From positions 62,001-126,000 of the forward strand of contig NZ_QJJM01000004.1 in the NCBI RefSeq assembly GCF_003201955.1: DNA of 64,000 nucleotides. Direction: 5' to 3'. Positions within the stretch are counted from its first letter, which is position 1. Each line of letters begins with the position of its first letter. A program made the translations under genes and the position numbers. This document shows, piece after piece, positions 17,769 to 26,230 of the stretch. Under the pieces are notes generated by a model. It ran no database searches and was not told the DNA's origin. It saw only the letters and a program-made list of their open reading frames with translations. The stretch is from Blastomonas natatoria (GTDB taxonomy: Bacteria > Pseudomonadota > Alphaproteobacteria > Sphingomonadales > Sphingomonadaceae).

Positions 17769-18611
17769 ATGCACGGCACCCCCGGTCCGGTCACCATCGA
17801 TCTCAACATGCTGATGCGGGCCTATGCCATCGGCATCTTCCCCATGGCCGATGCGCGCGACGATGTCGATGTCTTCTGGGTCGAGCCCGAGATGCGCGCC
17901 ATCCTGCCGCTGGACAATTTCCACTTCTCGACCTCGCTGCGCAAGGCAGTGCGCCAGGACCGGTTCACCGTCACCTGCAACCGCGCGTTTGCGCGCGTCA
18001 TCGCCATGTGCGCGCAATCCGCTGAAGGCCGCGAGCAGACCTGGATAAACCGCACGATCGAGGCAAGCTTCATCGCGCTGCACAGCCAGGGCCGCGCGCA
18101 CAGCGTGGAATGCTGGCGCGATGGCGAGCTGGTCGGCGGATTGTACGGGGTGGAGATCGGCCGCGCGTTCTGCGGCGAGAGCATGTTCAGCCGCGCGACC
18201 GATGCGAGCAAGGTCGCGCTCGCCTGGCTGGTCGCGGCGATGCGCAAGGGCGGGCTGACCCTGCTCGACTGCCAGTTCATCACGCCGCATCTGGCCTCGA
18301 TGGGAGCGATCGAACTGCCGCAGGGCGAATATCTGGCGCTGCTGAACGAGGCGATAGCCGATTCGCCCTATGCGCCGCCACGGGTCCAGCGGCCGCACCC
18401 GGTCATGCCGGGGCTTTATTCGGTATCGGTCGCGGGCGTGGCGGGACCGGAGGCAGGCCGAGGCGCGGAATCGGGACTGGTGGCCGGATTTTCCGCATTG
18501 GCAGGGGCCGAAGCCGTGGGCGCAGCCGATGGAGCACCCTTGCCGGCTTCTTCCACCGGCGCGTCCTCGCCCGGATATTCCATTGCGCAGTTCTTGACCC
18601 AGACGTCGTAG
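17769..18611 (+). CDS. aat: Leucyl/phenylalanyl-tRNA--protein transferase
   Basis: Aat adds Leu or Phe from aminoacyl-tRNA to proteins with N-terminal Lys or Arg, marking them for ClpAP. The conserved core is MLMRAYAIGIFPMA, FWVEPEMRAILPL, WINRTIEASF and GGLYGVEIGRAFCGESMFSR, complete by about residue 215. A further 65 residues (VAGVAGPEAGRGAESG and on) are Ala/Gly/Ser-rich and unlike the family; they are encoded opposite the end of the DUF2155 gene, so they look like read-through after loss of the normal stop. The stops of the two convergent genes overlap by 196 bases. Confidence 0.93.
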   Translation: MHGTPGPVTIDLNMLMRAYAIGIFPMADARDDVDVFWVEPEMRAILPLDNFHFSTSLRKAVRQDRFTVTCNRAFARVIAMCAQSAEGREQTWINRTIEASFIALHSQGRAHSVECWRDGELVGGLYGVEIGRAFCGESMFSRATDASKVALAWLVAAMRKGGLTLLDCQFITPHLASMGAIELPQGEYLALLNEAIADSPYAPPRVQRPHPVMPGLYSVSVAGVAGPEAGRGAESGLVAGFSALAGAEAVGAADGAPLPASSTGASSPGYSIAQFLTQTS

Positions 18612-19081
18612 ATCGGGTGTTCGACGACGTTGAGCGAGGGCGATTCCTTGAACACCCAGCCGGAAAACACGCGCTTCCAGACGGGCTCTGACGACCGGGT
18701 TTCGCGTTCCTGGACCAGCAGCTGAACGAAGGCGCCGGTTTCCGGCACCTGCTCCCACGGCGCGGTGCGCTCGCAGGCCGACAGGCGGACGATCGCATTG
18801 CCGATGCGGCGCGATTCGCCTGGCTTCATCTCCAGGTCGCGGATCTCGCCATTGCGCTTGTTGAGCAAGGCGAGGGTGGCAACCCGTTCGGCCAAGGGTG
18901 TGGCATCGCCCTCGGTCATCTGCACGGGCGTGGGCGCGGGTGCCGCCAGCGGGACACGCTGCGAGGCGGCGGACTTGCCCGAATTCAGCAGCTGCCGGCC
19001 GTATTTATAGCCGCCAAAATACCCGGCCCCTGCAAGCGCGGCGACAACGATGAGAATGGCGATGATTCGCCCGCGCGTCAC
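18416..19081 (-). CDS. DUF2155 domain protein, membrane anchored
   Basis: A 221-residue protein with one N-terminal membrane segment (IIAILIVVAALAGAGYFGGY), a linker, and the DUF2155 domain (about 60-180) with KRVFSGWVFKESPSL and HPIYDVWVKNC, conserved in alphaproteobacteria between ndufA12 and aat. The Ala/Pro-rich C-terminus overlaps aat antisense. Two GTG starts are possible: 19081, which overlaps the ndufA12 stop as GTGA, and 19096; I chose the former. Function unknown. The persistent linkage with NDUFA12 suggests a role near respiratory complex I, which is inference. Confidence 0.85.
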   Translation of the reverse strand: MTRGRIIAILIVVAALAGAGYFGGYKYGRQLLNSGKSAASQRVPLAAPAPTPVQMTEGDATPLAERVATLALLNKRNGEIRDLEMKPGESRRIGNAIVRLSACERTAPWEQVPETGAFVQLLVQERETRSSEPVWKRVFSGWVFKESPSLNVVEHPIYDVWVKNCAMEYPGEDAPVEEAGKGAPSAAPTASAPANAENPATSPDSAPRPASGPATPATDTE

Positions 19082-19473
19082 GCCTCGGGCGTCCACGCTT
19101 CATAATCGCCGGTGGCAGCAGCACGCACACCGCCGCGCTCGAGCGCGCCGGCAGGGCGATAGGCGGCGGACGTGCCGGTCAGATTGGGAACATAATCCTT
19201 TTCCCAGATCCGCGGCGGCGGCAGATGGCTTTCGGGAATGGCGTCATAGCTGTGGTGCAGCCAGCCATGCCATTCGGACGGCACCCGGCTCGCATCATTG
19301 GCGCCCTTGTAGATCACCCAGCGGCGCTCCTTCATGCCCTTTCTGGGCTTGGAGCGGAAATAGGTGTTGCCCTGATGGTCTTCGCCGACCTTCTCGCCGT
19401 TCAGCGCGCTGAACAGATGCGTTCCGACGGTCGCGCCGTCCCACCAGGTGAAGATTTTAGCCAATAGTCCCAT
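19078..19473 (-). CDS. NADH:ubiquinone oxidoreductase subunit NDUFA12
   Basis: A 131-residue homologue of mitochondrial complex I accessory subunit NDUFA12 (B17.2), found in alphaproteobacterial complex I on the cytosolic side of the peripheral arm. Diagnostic stretches are GEDHQGNTYFRSK, RRWVIYKG and VPSEWHGWLHHSYDAIP. The start MGLLAKIFTWWDGAT is the family start. The gene is not with the nuo operon, as usual, and is coupled to DUF2155. Confidence 0.95.
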   Translation of the reverse strand: MGLLAKIFTWWDGATVGTHLFSALNGEKVGEDHQGNTYFRSKPRKGMKERRWVIYKGANDASRVPSEWHGWLHHSYDAIPESHLPPPRIWEKDYVPNLTGTSAAYRPAGALERGGVRAAATGDYEAWTPEA

Positions 19474-19565
19474 GAGCGCCCGCTTAATGCGTAGCGACGG
19501 AAAGGGGAAGATGCTTTTGCATCGAAAAGCCCCGGCAACAGGCCTTTGTTGTCGTGCATGAAGGT

Positions 19566-19594
19566 GAAGCGGGACGGCAGAGCCATCCCGCTTC
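19566..19594. terminator. Perfect 9-bp stem-loop downstream of rpoH
   Basis: GAAGCGGGA and TCCCGCTTC are perfectly paired around an 11-base loop, 65 bases after the rpoH stop on the minus strand. There is no U-run, so it could be a Rho-independent-like end, an RNA-stability element, or neither. A second GC-rich stem lies at about 19632-19653. Confidence 0.35.
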
Positions 19595-19658
19595 TATCCA
19601 TCAGGTGCGACCCGTCGGGATCCCTGCGGCCGGGACAGCCTCGCCCCGGCAATCACGA

Positions 19659-20564
19659 TTAGCCGGCCAATGCCATCTGCTTGTCCGAAACAAGCCGGTG
19701 CATCGCCTTTTGCAGCTTTTCGAAGGCGCGCACCTCGATCTGGCGCACACGCTCGCGACTGACATTGTAGACCTGGCTCAATTCCTCAAGCGTCTTCGGA
19801 TCATCGACCAGACGCCGCTCGTTGAGAATGTGGCGCTCGCGCTCGTTGAGCGACTGCATCGCCTCGCCCAGCAGCGCATGGCGCATTTCAGCCTCCTGCG
19901 CATCGGCCACGGCGACATCCTGCAACGGACTCTCGTCCGCCAGCCAGTCCATCCATTGGCCGTCGCCATCCTCGCGCATCGAGACGTTCAGCGACGCATC
20001 GCCGCCCATCGCCATGCGACGGTTCATGTTGACGACTTCGGTTTCAGACACGCCCAGCTTGGTGGCGATCGCCTTGACGTCGTCGGGATGCAGATCGCCG
20101 TCCTCGAACGCGCGCAGGTTGTTCTTCATCCGGCGCAGGTTGAAGAACAGCTTCTTCTGCGCGGCGGTGGTGCCCATCTTCACGAGGCTCCAGCTGCGCA
20201 GGATATATTCCTGGATCGACGCCTTGATCCACCACATCGCATAGGTGGCGAGGCGGAAGCCGCGATCGGGCTCGAATTTCTTCACACCCTGCATCAGACC
20301 GATATTGCCTTCGGAGATCAGCTCGCTCACCGGGAGGCCATAGCCGCGATAACCCATCGCGATCTTCGCCACGAGGCGCAGATGCGAGGTCACCAGCTGG
20401 GCCGCAGCTTCGGGATCCTGATGTTCCTGATAGCGCTTGGCCAGCATATATTCCTGCTCGGGCTTGAGCAGCGGATATTTGCGAATTTCGGTGAGGTAAC
20501 GGTTCAGGCTGGCCTCGCCTCCAAGGGCGGGGATCGTTGCCGGGACACTTCTGGTCGCGCTCAT
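19659..20564 (-). CDS. rpoH: RNA polymerase heat-shock sigma factor RpoH
   Basis: A 301-residue sigma-32 homologue. Region 2 includes VTSHLRLVAKIAMGYRGYG and GNIGLMQGVKKFEPDRGFR followed by the core -10-binding helix LATYAMWWIKASIQEYIL. The RpoH box TAAQKKLFFNLRR, specific to this sigma group, follows. Region 4 ends with LEELSQVYNVSRERVRQIE. The start MSATRSVPATIP at 20564 has AAGGGA upstream. It follows rluD on the same strand after 76 bases. Some alphaproteobacteria have two rpoH genes; which one this is cannot be told here. Confidence 0.96.
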   Translation of the reverse strand: MSATRSVPATIPALGGEASLNRYLTEIRKYPLLKPEQEYMLAKRYQEHQDPEAAAQLVTSHLRLVAKIAMGYRGYGLPVSELISEGNIGLMQGVKKFEPDRGFRLATYAMWWIKASIQEYILRSWSLVKMGTTAAQKKLFFNLRRMKNNLRAFEDGDLHPDDVKAIATKLGVSETEVVNMNRRMAMGGDASLNVSMREDGDGQWMDWLADESPLQDVAVADAQEAEMRHALLGEAMQSLNERERHILNERRLVDDPKTLEELSQVYNVSRERVRQIEVRAFEKLQKAMHRLVSDKQMALAG

Positions 20565-20640
20565 TTTTTCCCTTTCTGCCAATCCGTTATGCGGGCCTCG
20601 ATGGAGCACCCTTCATGGGGATCGCATTTCGACTTGCAAC

Positions 20641-21615
20641 CTAAACACGCAATCTATCCAAAAGTTCCGCCATGTCGGCCGGAATCGGACTAAAAAAGTC
20701 GCATTCAGATCCAGTCACAGGATGTATAAAGCCCAGCCGCTGGGCATGCAATGCCTGACGACGGAAATCCGCGGCTTTCAGCAGGTCGCGCAGGCCCTTT
20801 GGCGGGCGCGAATAGAGCGGGTCACCGAGCAGCGCATGCCCGATGCTGGCCATGTGCACCCGCACCTGATGGGTGCGGCCGGTCTCCAGCCGGCACTCGA
20901 TCCGCGCTGCATCCCTGAGCCGTTCCTCGGTGGTGAAATGGGTCACCGCATGCTTGCCGCGCCCCTCGCCCACCAGCGCCATCTTCTTGCGATCATGATC
21001 GGACCGGCCGATATTGCCGCGCACCGTGCCATTGGCGGGACTGGGCCTGCCCTGCACGATGGCGACATAGCGCCGGTTGATCGAATGCTCGGCGAATTGT
21101 GCAGCAAGGCCCAGATGCGCGGCATCGGTCTTGGCAACCACCAGCAACCCCGATGTGTCCTTGTCGATCCGGTGGACGATGCCGGGCCGCGCCACCCCGC
21201 CAATGCCCGAAAGCTGGCCCGCGCAATGGTGCAGTAGCGCATTGACCAGCGTGCCATCGGCATGGCCGGCTGCGGGATGCACCACCAGCCCGGCGGGCTT
21301 GTCGACGACCAGCAGATGCTCGTCCTCGTACACGATATCGAGCGCGATGGCCTGTGCCTCGGCATCGAGCGGCTGAGCTGCAGGCAGGCGTATGACATAA
21401 GCCATGCCCGCTGCCAGCTTGCCCGAGGGCCGCGTGACAGGCTTGCCATCCAGCATGACCGCGCCTTCCAGGATCAGCGTCTTGATCCGTTCGCGCGACA
21501 GGTCGGGCGCGGCCAGCGCGAGGCCCGCGTCGATGCGCAGACCTGCCGCCGCATCCGGGACGAGCCCGGTTCTCACCTCGGCTGACGAACTGCCACTGGA
21601 TTGCCCATCATTCAT
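20641..21615 (-). CDS. rluD: RluA-family 23S rRNA pseudouridine synthase (RluD-like)
   Basis: A 324-residue pseudouridine synthase with an N-terminal S4-like RNA-binding segment (SRERIKTLILEGAVMLDG) and a catalytic domain with the nucleophilic Asp in HRIDKDTSGLLVVAKT. RLETGRTHQVRVHMASIGH and GDPLYS are also typical. The presence of the S4 domain and the length favour RluD (large-subunit helix 69) over RluA. The ATG at 21615 has AGAGGA six bases upstream; upstream in-frame sequence is not part of it. It is divergent from the JAMM protease with 16 bases between the starts, so their promoters overlap each other's coding regions. Confidence 0.93.
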   Translation of the reverse strand: MNDGQSSGSSSAEVRTGLVPDAAAGLRIDAGLALAAPDLSRERIKTLILEGAVMLDGKPVTRPSGKLAAGMAYVIRLPAAQPLDAEAQAIALDIVYEDEHLLVVDKPAGLVVHPAAGHADGTLVNALLHHCAGQLSGIGGVARPGIVHRIDKDTSGLLVVAKTDAAHLGLAAQFAEHSINRRYVAIVQGRPSPANGTVRGNIGRSDHDRKKMALVGEGRGKHAVTHFTTEERLRDAARIECRLETGRTHQVRVHMASIGHALLGDPLYSRPPKGLRDLLKAADFRRQALHAQRLGFIHPVTGSECDFFSPIPADMAELLDRLRV

Positions 21616-21631
21616 CGCTATCCTCTGGCCG

Positions 21632-22042
21632 ATGCCGGTCCTGCTTTCAAGCGCACTCCACCAACAGTTGCTGGCCGAGGCCGCAGCAGCGCATCCGCTT
21701 GAATGCTGCGGGCTGCTGCTGGGAACGGCGGATCGCATCGCGGCTGCGCTGCCCTGTGCCAATGTCGCGGATGATCCGCACGTCCGCTTCGAAATAGACC
21801 CTGCCGCCCTGATCGCTGCCGAGCGCGCCGCGCGCGCGGGCGGGCCGCAGGTGCTGGGCCATTATCATTCGCACCCCAATGGCCTCGCCACCCCTTCCCC
21901 GCGCGATGCTGCCGATGCGGCGCGCGACGGACGGATATGGCTGATCGTCGCGTCCGGGCAGATCACGGCCTGGCGCGCGGTGACCAGCGGCGTGCTGCAC
22001 GGCGCGTTCGATCCGATCGAGCTTGCACTGCCTGCCGCATGA
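21632..22042 (+). CDS. M67 (JAMM/MPN+) family metallopeptidase
   Basis: A 136-residue single-domain JAB1/MPN/Mov34 protein. The complete JAMM zinc motif is seen: a Glu in HPLECCGLLLG, then H-x-H in HYHSHPNG, and the Ser and Asp in TPSPRDAADA. Family members cut isopeptide bonds next to ubiquitin-like or ThiS/MoaD-like proteins; no such partner is encoded nearby. The ATG at 21632 gives the usual length and is preferred to the frame beginning inside rluD. Substrate unknown. Confidence 0.88.
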   Translation: MPVLLSSALHQQLLAEAAAAHPLECCGLLLGTADRIAAALPCANVADDPHVRFEIDPAALIAAERAARAGGPQVLGHYHSHPNGLATPSPRDAADAARDGRIWLIVASGQITAWRAVTSGVLHGAFDPIELALPAA

Positions 22043-22183
22043 CGGGCACCGCCAGACGCCATGACGGCCCATTGCCTGATTAACACTTGAACCCATGCGG
22101 CATTTTCGCCACATCGACGCATAGCGGCATCAGCCGGTATTTCTCTTCTACTTTTGTCTCCGCCACAAGGCCAGCACCCCATC

Positions 22184-22834
22184 ATGCCCAGCTCTGCAGA
22201 TCTGAACGAAACCGAACTCGCCAGCCTGTTGTGCTCGCGCCTCTGCCACGATCTGCTGAGCCCGATCGGCGCGATGAACAATGGTCTGGAACTGCTCGCC
22301 GACGAGACCGATCCCGAGATGCGCGCGCGCTGCGTCGAACTGCTGACCGACAGCGCACGGGCCTCTGCCAACAAGCTCAAGTTCTTTCGCCTCGCCTTCG
22401 GCGCAGCCGGCGGCTTTGGCGACAAGGTTGATGTCAGCGAACCGCGCCAACTGATCGAAGGACTGGTCGCGGACAAGCCGCGCGTCGAGATGCAATGGCA
22501 TGTGCCCAGCGCGATGCTCGCCAAGCCGGCGGTCAAGGTTCTCCTCAACCTGGCGCTGGTCGGGCTCGACGGGCTGGTGCGGGGCGGGCAGCTGATCATC
22601 GCGGCAGAAGAGCAGGATGGAACCTGTGAAATCGCGGTCAATGCCACTGGCCCCAAGGTGGTGATCGATGAATCGCTCGCCGCTGCGCTGCAGGGCGACA
22701 TCGCAAACATGGTGCTGAGCCCGCGCACCGCGCCTGCCTTCATGATCGAAAGGATCGCGCGGGCCCATGGCGGCACCATCCAGCTGGCCGCCGCACCCGA
22801 ATCGCTGGTGATCGGCGCCATGCTGCGCGTCTGA
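22184..22834 (+). CDS. chpT: Histidine phosphotransferase ChpT
   Basis: A 216-residue ChpT-like phosphotransferase. In the Caulobacter scheme ChpT passes phosphate from CckA to CtrA and CpdR in cell-cycle and motility control. The DHp-like helix has the phospho-acceptor His22 in RLCHDLLSPIGAMNNGLE; the C-terminal half is a degenerate HATPase-like domain ending AHGGTIQL. The ATG at 22184 matches the usual start; its ribosome site is weak. It lies 72 bases upstream of the che operon on the same strand, linking CtrA signalling to chemotaxis genes. Confidence 0.9.
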   Translation: MPSSADLNETELASLLCSRLCHDLLSPIGAMNNGLELLADETDPEMRARCVELLTDSARASANKLKFFRLAFGAAGGFGDKVDVSEPRQLIEGLVADKPRVEMQWHVPSAMLAKPAVKVLLNLALVGLDGLVRGGQLIIAAEEQDGTCEIAVNATGPKVVIDESLAAALQGDIANMVLSPRTAPAFMIERIARAHGGTIQLAAAPESLVIGAMLRV

Positions 22835-22906
22835 CCTTCAGCAAGCGCAACCTGATCTTAACCATATTCAGCGCACACCGTCCGCCAGCGCTTGCGGACG
22901 GTGAAA

Positions 22907-25291
22907 ATGGACGACCTGATTCAGGAATTTATTGCTGAGACCCGCGAAACGCTGGACGCGCTTGCCAGCGAGCTGGTGCTGTGGGAACAGAACCCCAGGG
23001 ACAGCGCGCGACTGGACGCGATCTTCCGCTTCGTCCACACCGTCAAGGGCAGTTGCGGCTTTCTCAACCTGCCCCGGTTCGAGCGGCTGAGCCATGCCGC
23101 CGAAGACGTGCTGGCCCAGGTGCGCGACGGCAAGCGCGAGGCATCCGGCCCGCTGGTCGACGCCGTGCTGGCTATCATCGATCGCATCGGTGAACTGATC
23201 GTCGTCATGGAAACGGGAGATGCCCTGCCCGATGGCGCCGATGCCGACCTCATCGCCGCGCTCAACCGCAACATTGCCCCGCCGACCGCCGATCCCGACG
23301 AGGAAGAGATCACTGTCCGCGACGAACCCGATCCGGTCCGGCGACAGAATGTCGTGCGATCGATTCGTGTACCGCTCGAGCTGATCGACCATCTGATGAA
23401 CGGTGTGTCGGACATGGTCCTGGCGCGCAACGAGGTCGCCCGCTGCCTGCGCGACGAGCATAGCGGGGCAAGCCTGGAAAACGCGTTCGAACGCCTATCC
23501 GCCTGTATCGCCGACATGCGCGATGCCATCGGCCAGACGCGCATGCAGCGGATCGAGCGCATCTTCTCTCCCCTGCCCCGCCTGGTGCGCGACCTCAGCA
23601 CCGAACTCGGCAAGCAGGTCGATCTGCGCACCTCGGGCAACAATGTCGAGCTGGACCGCGAGATGATCGAGATGATCCGCGATCCGCTGACCCATATCAT
23701 TCGCAATGCCATCGACCATGGCATCGAGACACCCGCGAGGCGACGCGTGGTCGGCAAGCCGGAGACTGGCAGGCTCAGCATCTCGGCCCGCCAGTCGGGC
23801 AACCAGATCCTGATCGAGATCGCCGACGATGGCCGGGGCATCGACATCGAGAAGCTGACCGCGCGCGCGCTGGCCGCCAAGGTGCGCAGCTCGAGCGAAA
23901 TCAACGGCATGAGCGAACGCGCCAGGCTGGAACTGATCTTTGCGCCCGGCCTGTCCACGGCCGACAACGTGACCGCGATTTCGGGCCGGGGCGTCGGCAT
24001 GGATGTCGTGCGATCGAACATCGAGCGGATCGGCGGCTCGATCGACCTTGAGAATTATCCGGGCCGCGGACTGCGCGTGATCCTGCGCGTACCGCTGACG
24101 CTGACGATCATCCCGTGCCTGACGGTGCGCGCCGGCGGCCAGGAATTCGCCATGCCGCGTTCGGCGATCCGCGAGATCCTGTTCGACAGCAACAGCCAGG
24201 TCCGCATCCAGCAGGTCGGCGGCAGCGACCTTGCCTATATTCGCGGGGAATGCCTGCCCTATGTCGCGCTCGAAACGCTGCTCGGGCTCGATATGGACGC
24301 AGAGCCCCAGACCCGGTACCGCACGATCGTGACCGTCAACGCGGCATCGGACCTGCGTTATGCCCTTTCGGTCGAAGCGGTGATCGACCATGAGGAACTG
24401 GTCGTGCGCCCCGGCGCCCCGGTGATCATGGCCGACGGGCTGTATGCGGGCACGACCTTGCCCGATAACGGGCGTCCGATGCTGCTGCTCGATCCATTGG
24501 GCCTTGCCCATCGGGCACGGCTGAACGAAATGCCCAGGCCCGAGCGCAGCCCGGCCGAAACCGACGAGGCCTCGCCCGAAAGCGATGGCGGATCGGCCCT
24601 GCTGTTCCGCGAGCTGAGTGGCCAGCTGCGCCTGATCGCGCTGGCCGCAGTCGAGCGGGTCGAGGACGCCGACACCGCCCGCATGGCGATGGTCGCCGGC
24701 AATGTGCGGCTCAACATCGACGGCGAAAGCCGCCCGGTCATCGGGCTGTCCGCCTTGCCCGAAGAGGACTGCGCCAAGCTGCTTCACCTGACCGACGGAC
24801 GCCTGCAGGCGCTGTATGCGGTCGACGACGTGATCGATATCGTCCGGCTGCCGTCGCGGATCGACCCCGCATCGCAACCGGGTCTGGTCGGCGGCATCGC
24901 GCTGATCGGCGATCTGCAGCTCGAGGTGGTGGACGTGCACTGGATCTTCAGCATGCTGCTCGGCGCGCCACCGGAAAGCGTGCGCCCGGCCTGCGGGCTG
25001 ATCGGCGGCGACGATCCGTGGACGCGCCACATTCTGGCACCACTGGTTGCAGCGGCCGGCTATCGCCCGGTCATGGTCGACGGCGAGGCAGGCGGCCTCG
25101 ACGGTCTGGACCCCGCCATCACCATCATCGTGGGCGACAGCGCAGCATCGCCCGGCCAGCTGCGCGGCCAGGTCATCCGGCTCAGCGACACGATGAACGC
25201 AGCGGGCGCCGACCCGGACACCATCTATCGCTACGATCGGGCGACCCTGCTGGGCCGACTGATCGCTGGCCAGCAAAGGCAGAGCGCATGA
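22907..25291 (+). CDS. cheA: Chemotaxis histidine kinase CheA
   Basis: A 794-residue CheA. The P1/HPt domain has the phospho-acceptor His44 in FVHTVKGSCGF. No clear CheY-binding P2 domain is visible: a short acidic linker (about 120-150) leads to P3 dimerisation, P4 ATPase (HIIRNAIDHG, DDGRGID, GRGVGMDVV) and a P5 CheW-like domain (about 400-545). About 230 further residues resemble a second CheW-like domain (VERVEDADTARM onward) and a receiver-like tail without an obvious phosphorylation Asp. The ATG at 22907 is preferred to the TTG at 22892. Its stop overlaps the cheW start as ATGA. Confidence 0.95.
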   Translation: MDDLIQEFIAETRETLDALASELVLWEQNPRDSARLDAIFRFVHTVKGSCGFLNLPRFERLSHAAEDVLAQVRDGKREASGPLVDAVLAIIDRIGELIVVMETGDALPDGADADLIAALNRNIAPPTADPDEEEITVRDEPDPVRRQNVVRSIRVPLELIDHLMNGVSDMVLARNEVARCLRDEHSGASLENAFERLSACIADMRDAIGQTRMQRIERIFSPLPRLVRDLSTELGKQVDLRTSGNNVELDREMIEMIRDPLTHIIRNAIDHGIETPARRRVVGKPETGRLSISARQSGNQILIEIADDGRGIDIEKLTARALAAKVRSSSEINGMSERARLELIFAPGLSTADNVTAISGRGVGMDVVRSNIERIGGSIDLENYPGRGLRVILRVPLTLTIIPCLTVRAGGQEFAMPRSAIREILFDSNSQVRIQQVGGSDLAYIRGECLPYVALETLLGLDMDAEPQTRYRTIVTVNAASDLRYALSVEAVIDHEELVVRPGAPVIMADGLYAGTTLPDNGRPMLLLDPLGLAHRARLNEMPRPERSPAETDEASPESDGGSALLFRELSGQLRLIALAAVERVEDADTARMAMVAGNVRLNIDGESRPVIGLSALPEEDCAKLLHLTDGRLQALYAVDDVIDIVRLPSRIDPASQPGLVGGIALIGDLQLEVVDVHWIFSMLLGAPPESVRPACGLIGGDDPWTRHILAPLVAAAGYRPVMVDGEAGGLDGLDPAITIIVGDSAASPGQLRGQVIRLSDTMNAAGADPDTIYRYDRATLLGRLIAGQQRQSA

Positions 25292-25722
25292 AGGATCTCT
25301 ACCTGATCGCGGTGATCGCCGGCGAAACCGTCGCGATCCCGTCCGAGCGCATCGACAGTGTGGTGAAGGTCCGCGAATCGGTTCCCGTGCCGTCCTCGGC
25401 ACCGTTCATCACCGGTCTTTTCGCGCTGCGCAGCCGGGTGCTGACGCTGATCGACTGCCAGTATTTCGTCACCGGCGAACCGGCCGACCTGATCGCGGGC
25501 CAGCCGGCGATCGTCGTGGATATCGGCGGTTGCTGCTATGGCCTGCTGGTCGATGACGTCCTCGACGTCCTTCCCATCCCGACTGACACGCTGCCGCTGC
25601 CGAGCCAGCTTCCGGCCGGCTGGAGCGAGATTGGCCGTGCACTGCTGGAACTGGGCGGCGAGACCTATCTGCTGATCGACCCGGATTACATGGTCAATCC
25701 GGCCATGCGCCGCGCGGCATGA
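25288..25722 (+). CDS. cheW: Chemotaxis adaptor CheW
   Basis: A 144-residue single CheW domain that couples receptors to CheA. Typical features are AIPSERIDSVVKV, the conserved receptor-contact stretch ITGLFALRSRVLTLID and a buried second barrel with LLVDDVLDVLPIP. The start overlaps the cheA stop by four bases, which means translational coupling. Length is the usual one. Confidence 0.93.
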   Translation: MKDLYLIAVIAGETVAIPSERIDSVVKVRESVPVPSSAPFITGLFALRSRVLTLIDCQYFVTGEPADLIAGQPAIVVDIGGCCYGLLVDDVLDVLPIPTDTLPLPSQLPAGWSEIGRALLELGGETYLLIDPDYMVNPAMRRAA

Positions 25723-25839
25723 GCTGATCTGCCCCTTTTTGCGACAAAGCGCGGAACGACGGCGGGTCCGTTAAGGTGCTACTTACCAATCGGCCATAAG
25801 GTCGGGCACCGGCACACATGCCGCAGGGAGGCCGCTTTG

Positions 25840-26205
25840 ATGAAAACATGTCTGGTCGTTGACGACAGCAAGGTGATCCGCAAGGTCGCGCGGCACATTC
25901 TCGAGACGCTGGATTTCGCCGTTGTGGAAGCTGCCGATGGCAGCGAAGCGCTGGAACAGTGCGGTCGTGCGATGCCCGACGTCGTGCTGCTCGACTGGAA
26001 CATGCCGGTGATGGGCGGAATGGAATTTCTCTGTGCACTGCGCAAGGAAGAGGGCGGCGATCGCCCCAAGGTCGTTTTCTGCACGACCGAAAATGGCAGG
26101 GGACATATCCAGGCGGCGATCGAGGCGGGCGCCGACGAATATGTGATGAAACCCTTCGACCGCGAAACGCTGCACAGCAAACTGCAAATTGTCGGCTGCG
26201 CCTGA
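25840..26205 (+). CDS. cheY: Single-domain response regulator, CheY-like
   Basis: A 121-residue receiver domain without output domain. The acidic pocket is VDDS (8-9), the phospho-acceptor is Asp52 in VVLLDWNMPVMGG, Thr82-83 lies in FCTTENG, and the invariant Lys104 is in YVMKPFD. GGGAGG lies nine bases before the ATG at 25840. It stands 117 bases after cheW inside the che cluster, so it is probably the motor-binding or phosphate-sink CheY of this pathway. Confidence 0.93.
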   Translation: MKTCLVVDDSKVIRKVARHILETLDFAVVEAADGSEALEQCGRAMPDVVLLDWNMPVMGGMEFLCALRKEEGGDRPKVVFCTTENGRGHIQAAIEAGADEYVMKPFDRETLHSKLQIVGCA

Positions 26206-26230
26206 CCCGCGATTCAGGGGGCGTCGCGCA

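Noticed and set aside
17658-18758. In-frame extension upstream of prfB, with a possible programmed frameshift
   Set aside because: The region is antisense to aat, and prfB has a good ATG with AGGAG; no internal UGA with slippery CUU was seen in the gene start.
23495-25402. 635-codon frame opposite cheA
   Set aside because: Antisense to a clear CheA; no domain seen.
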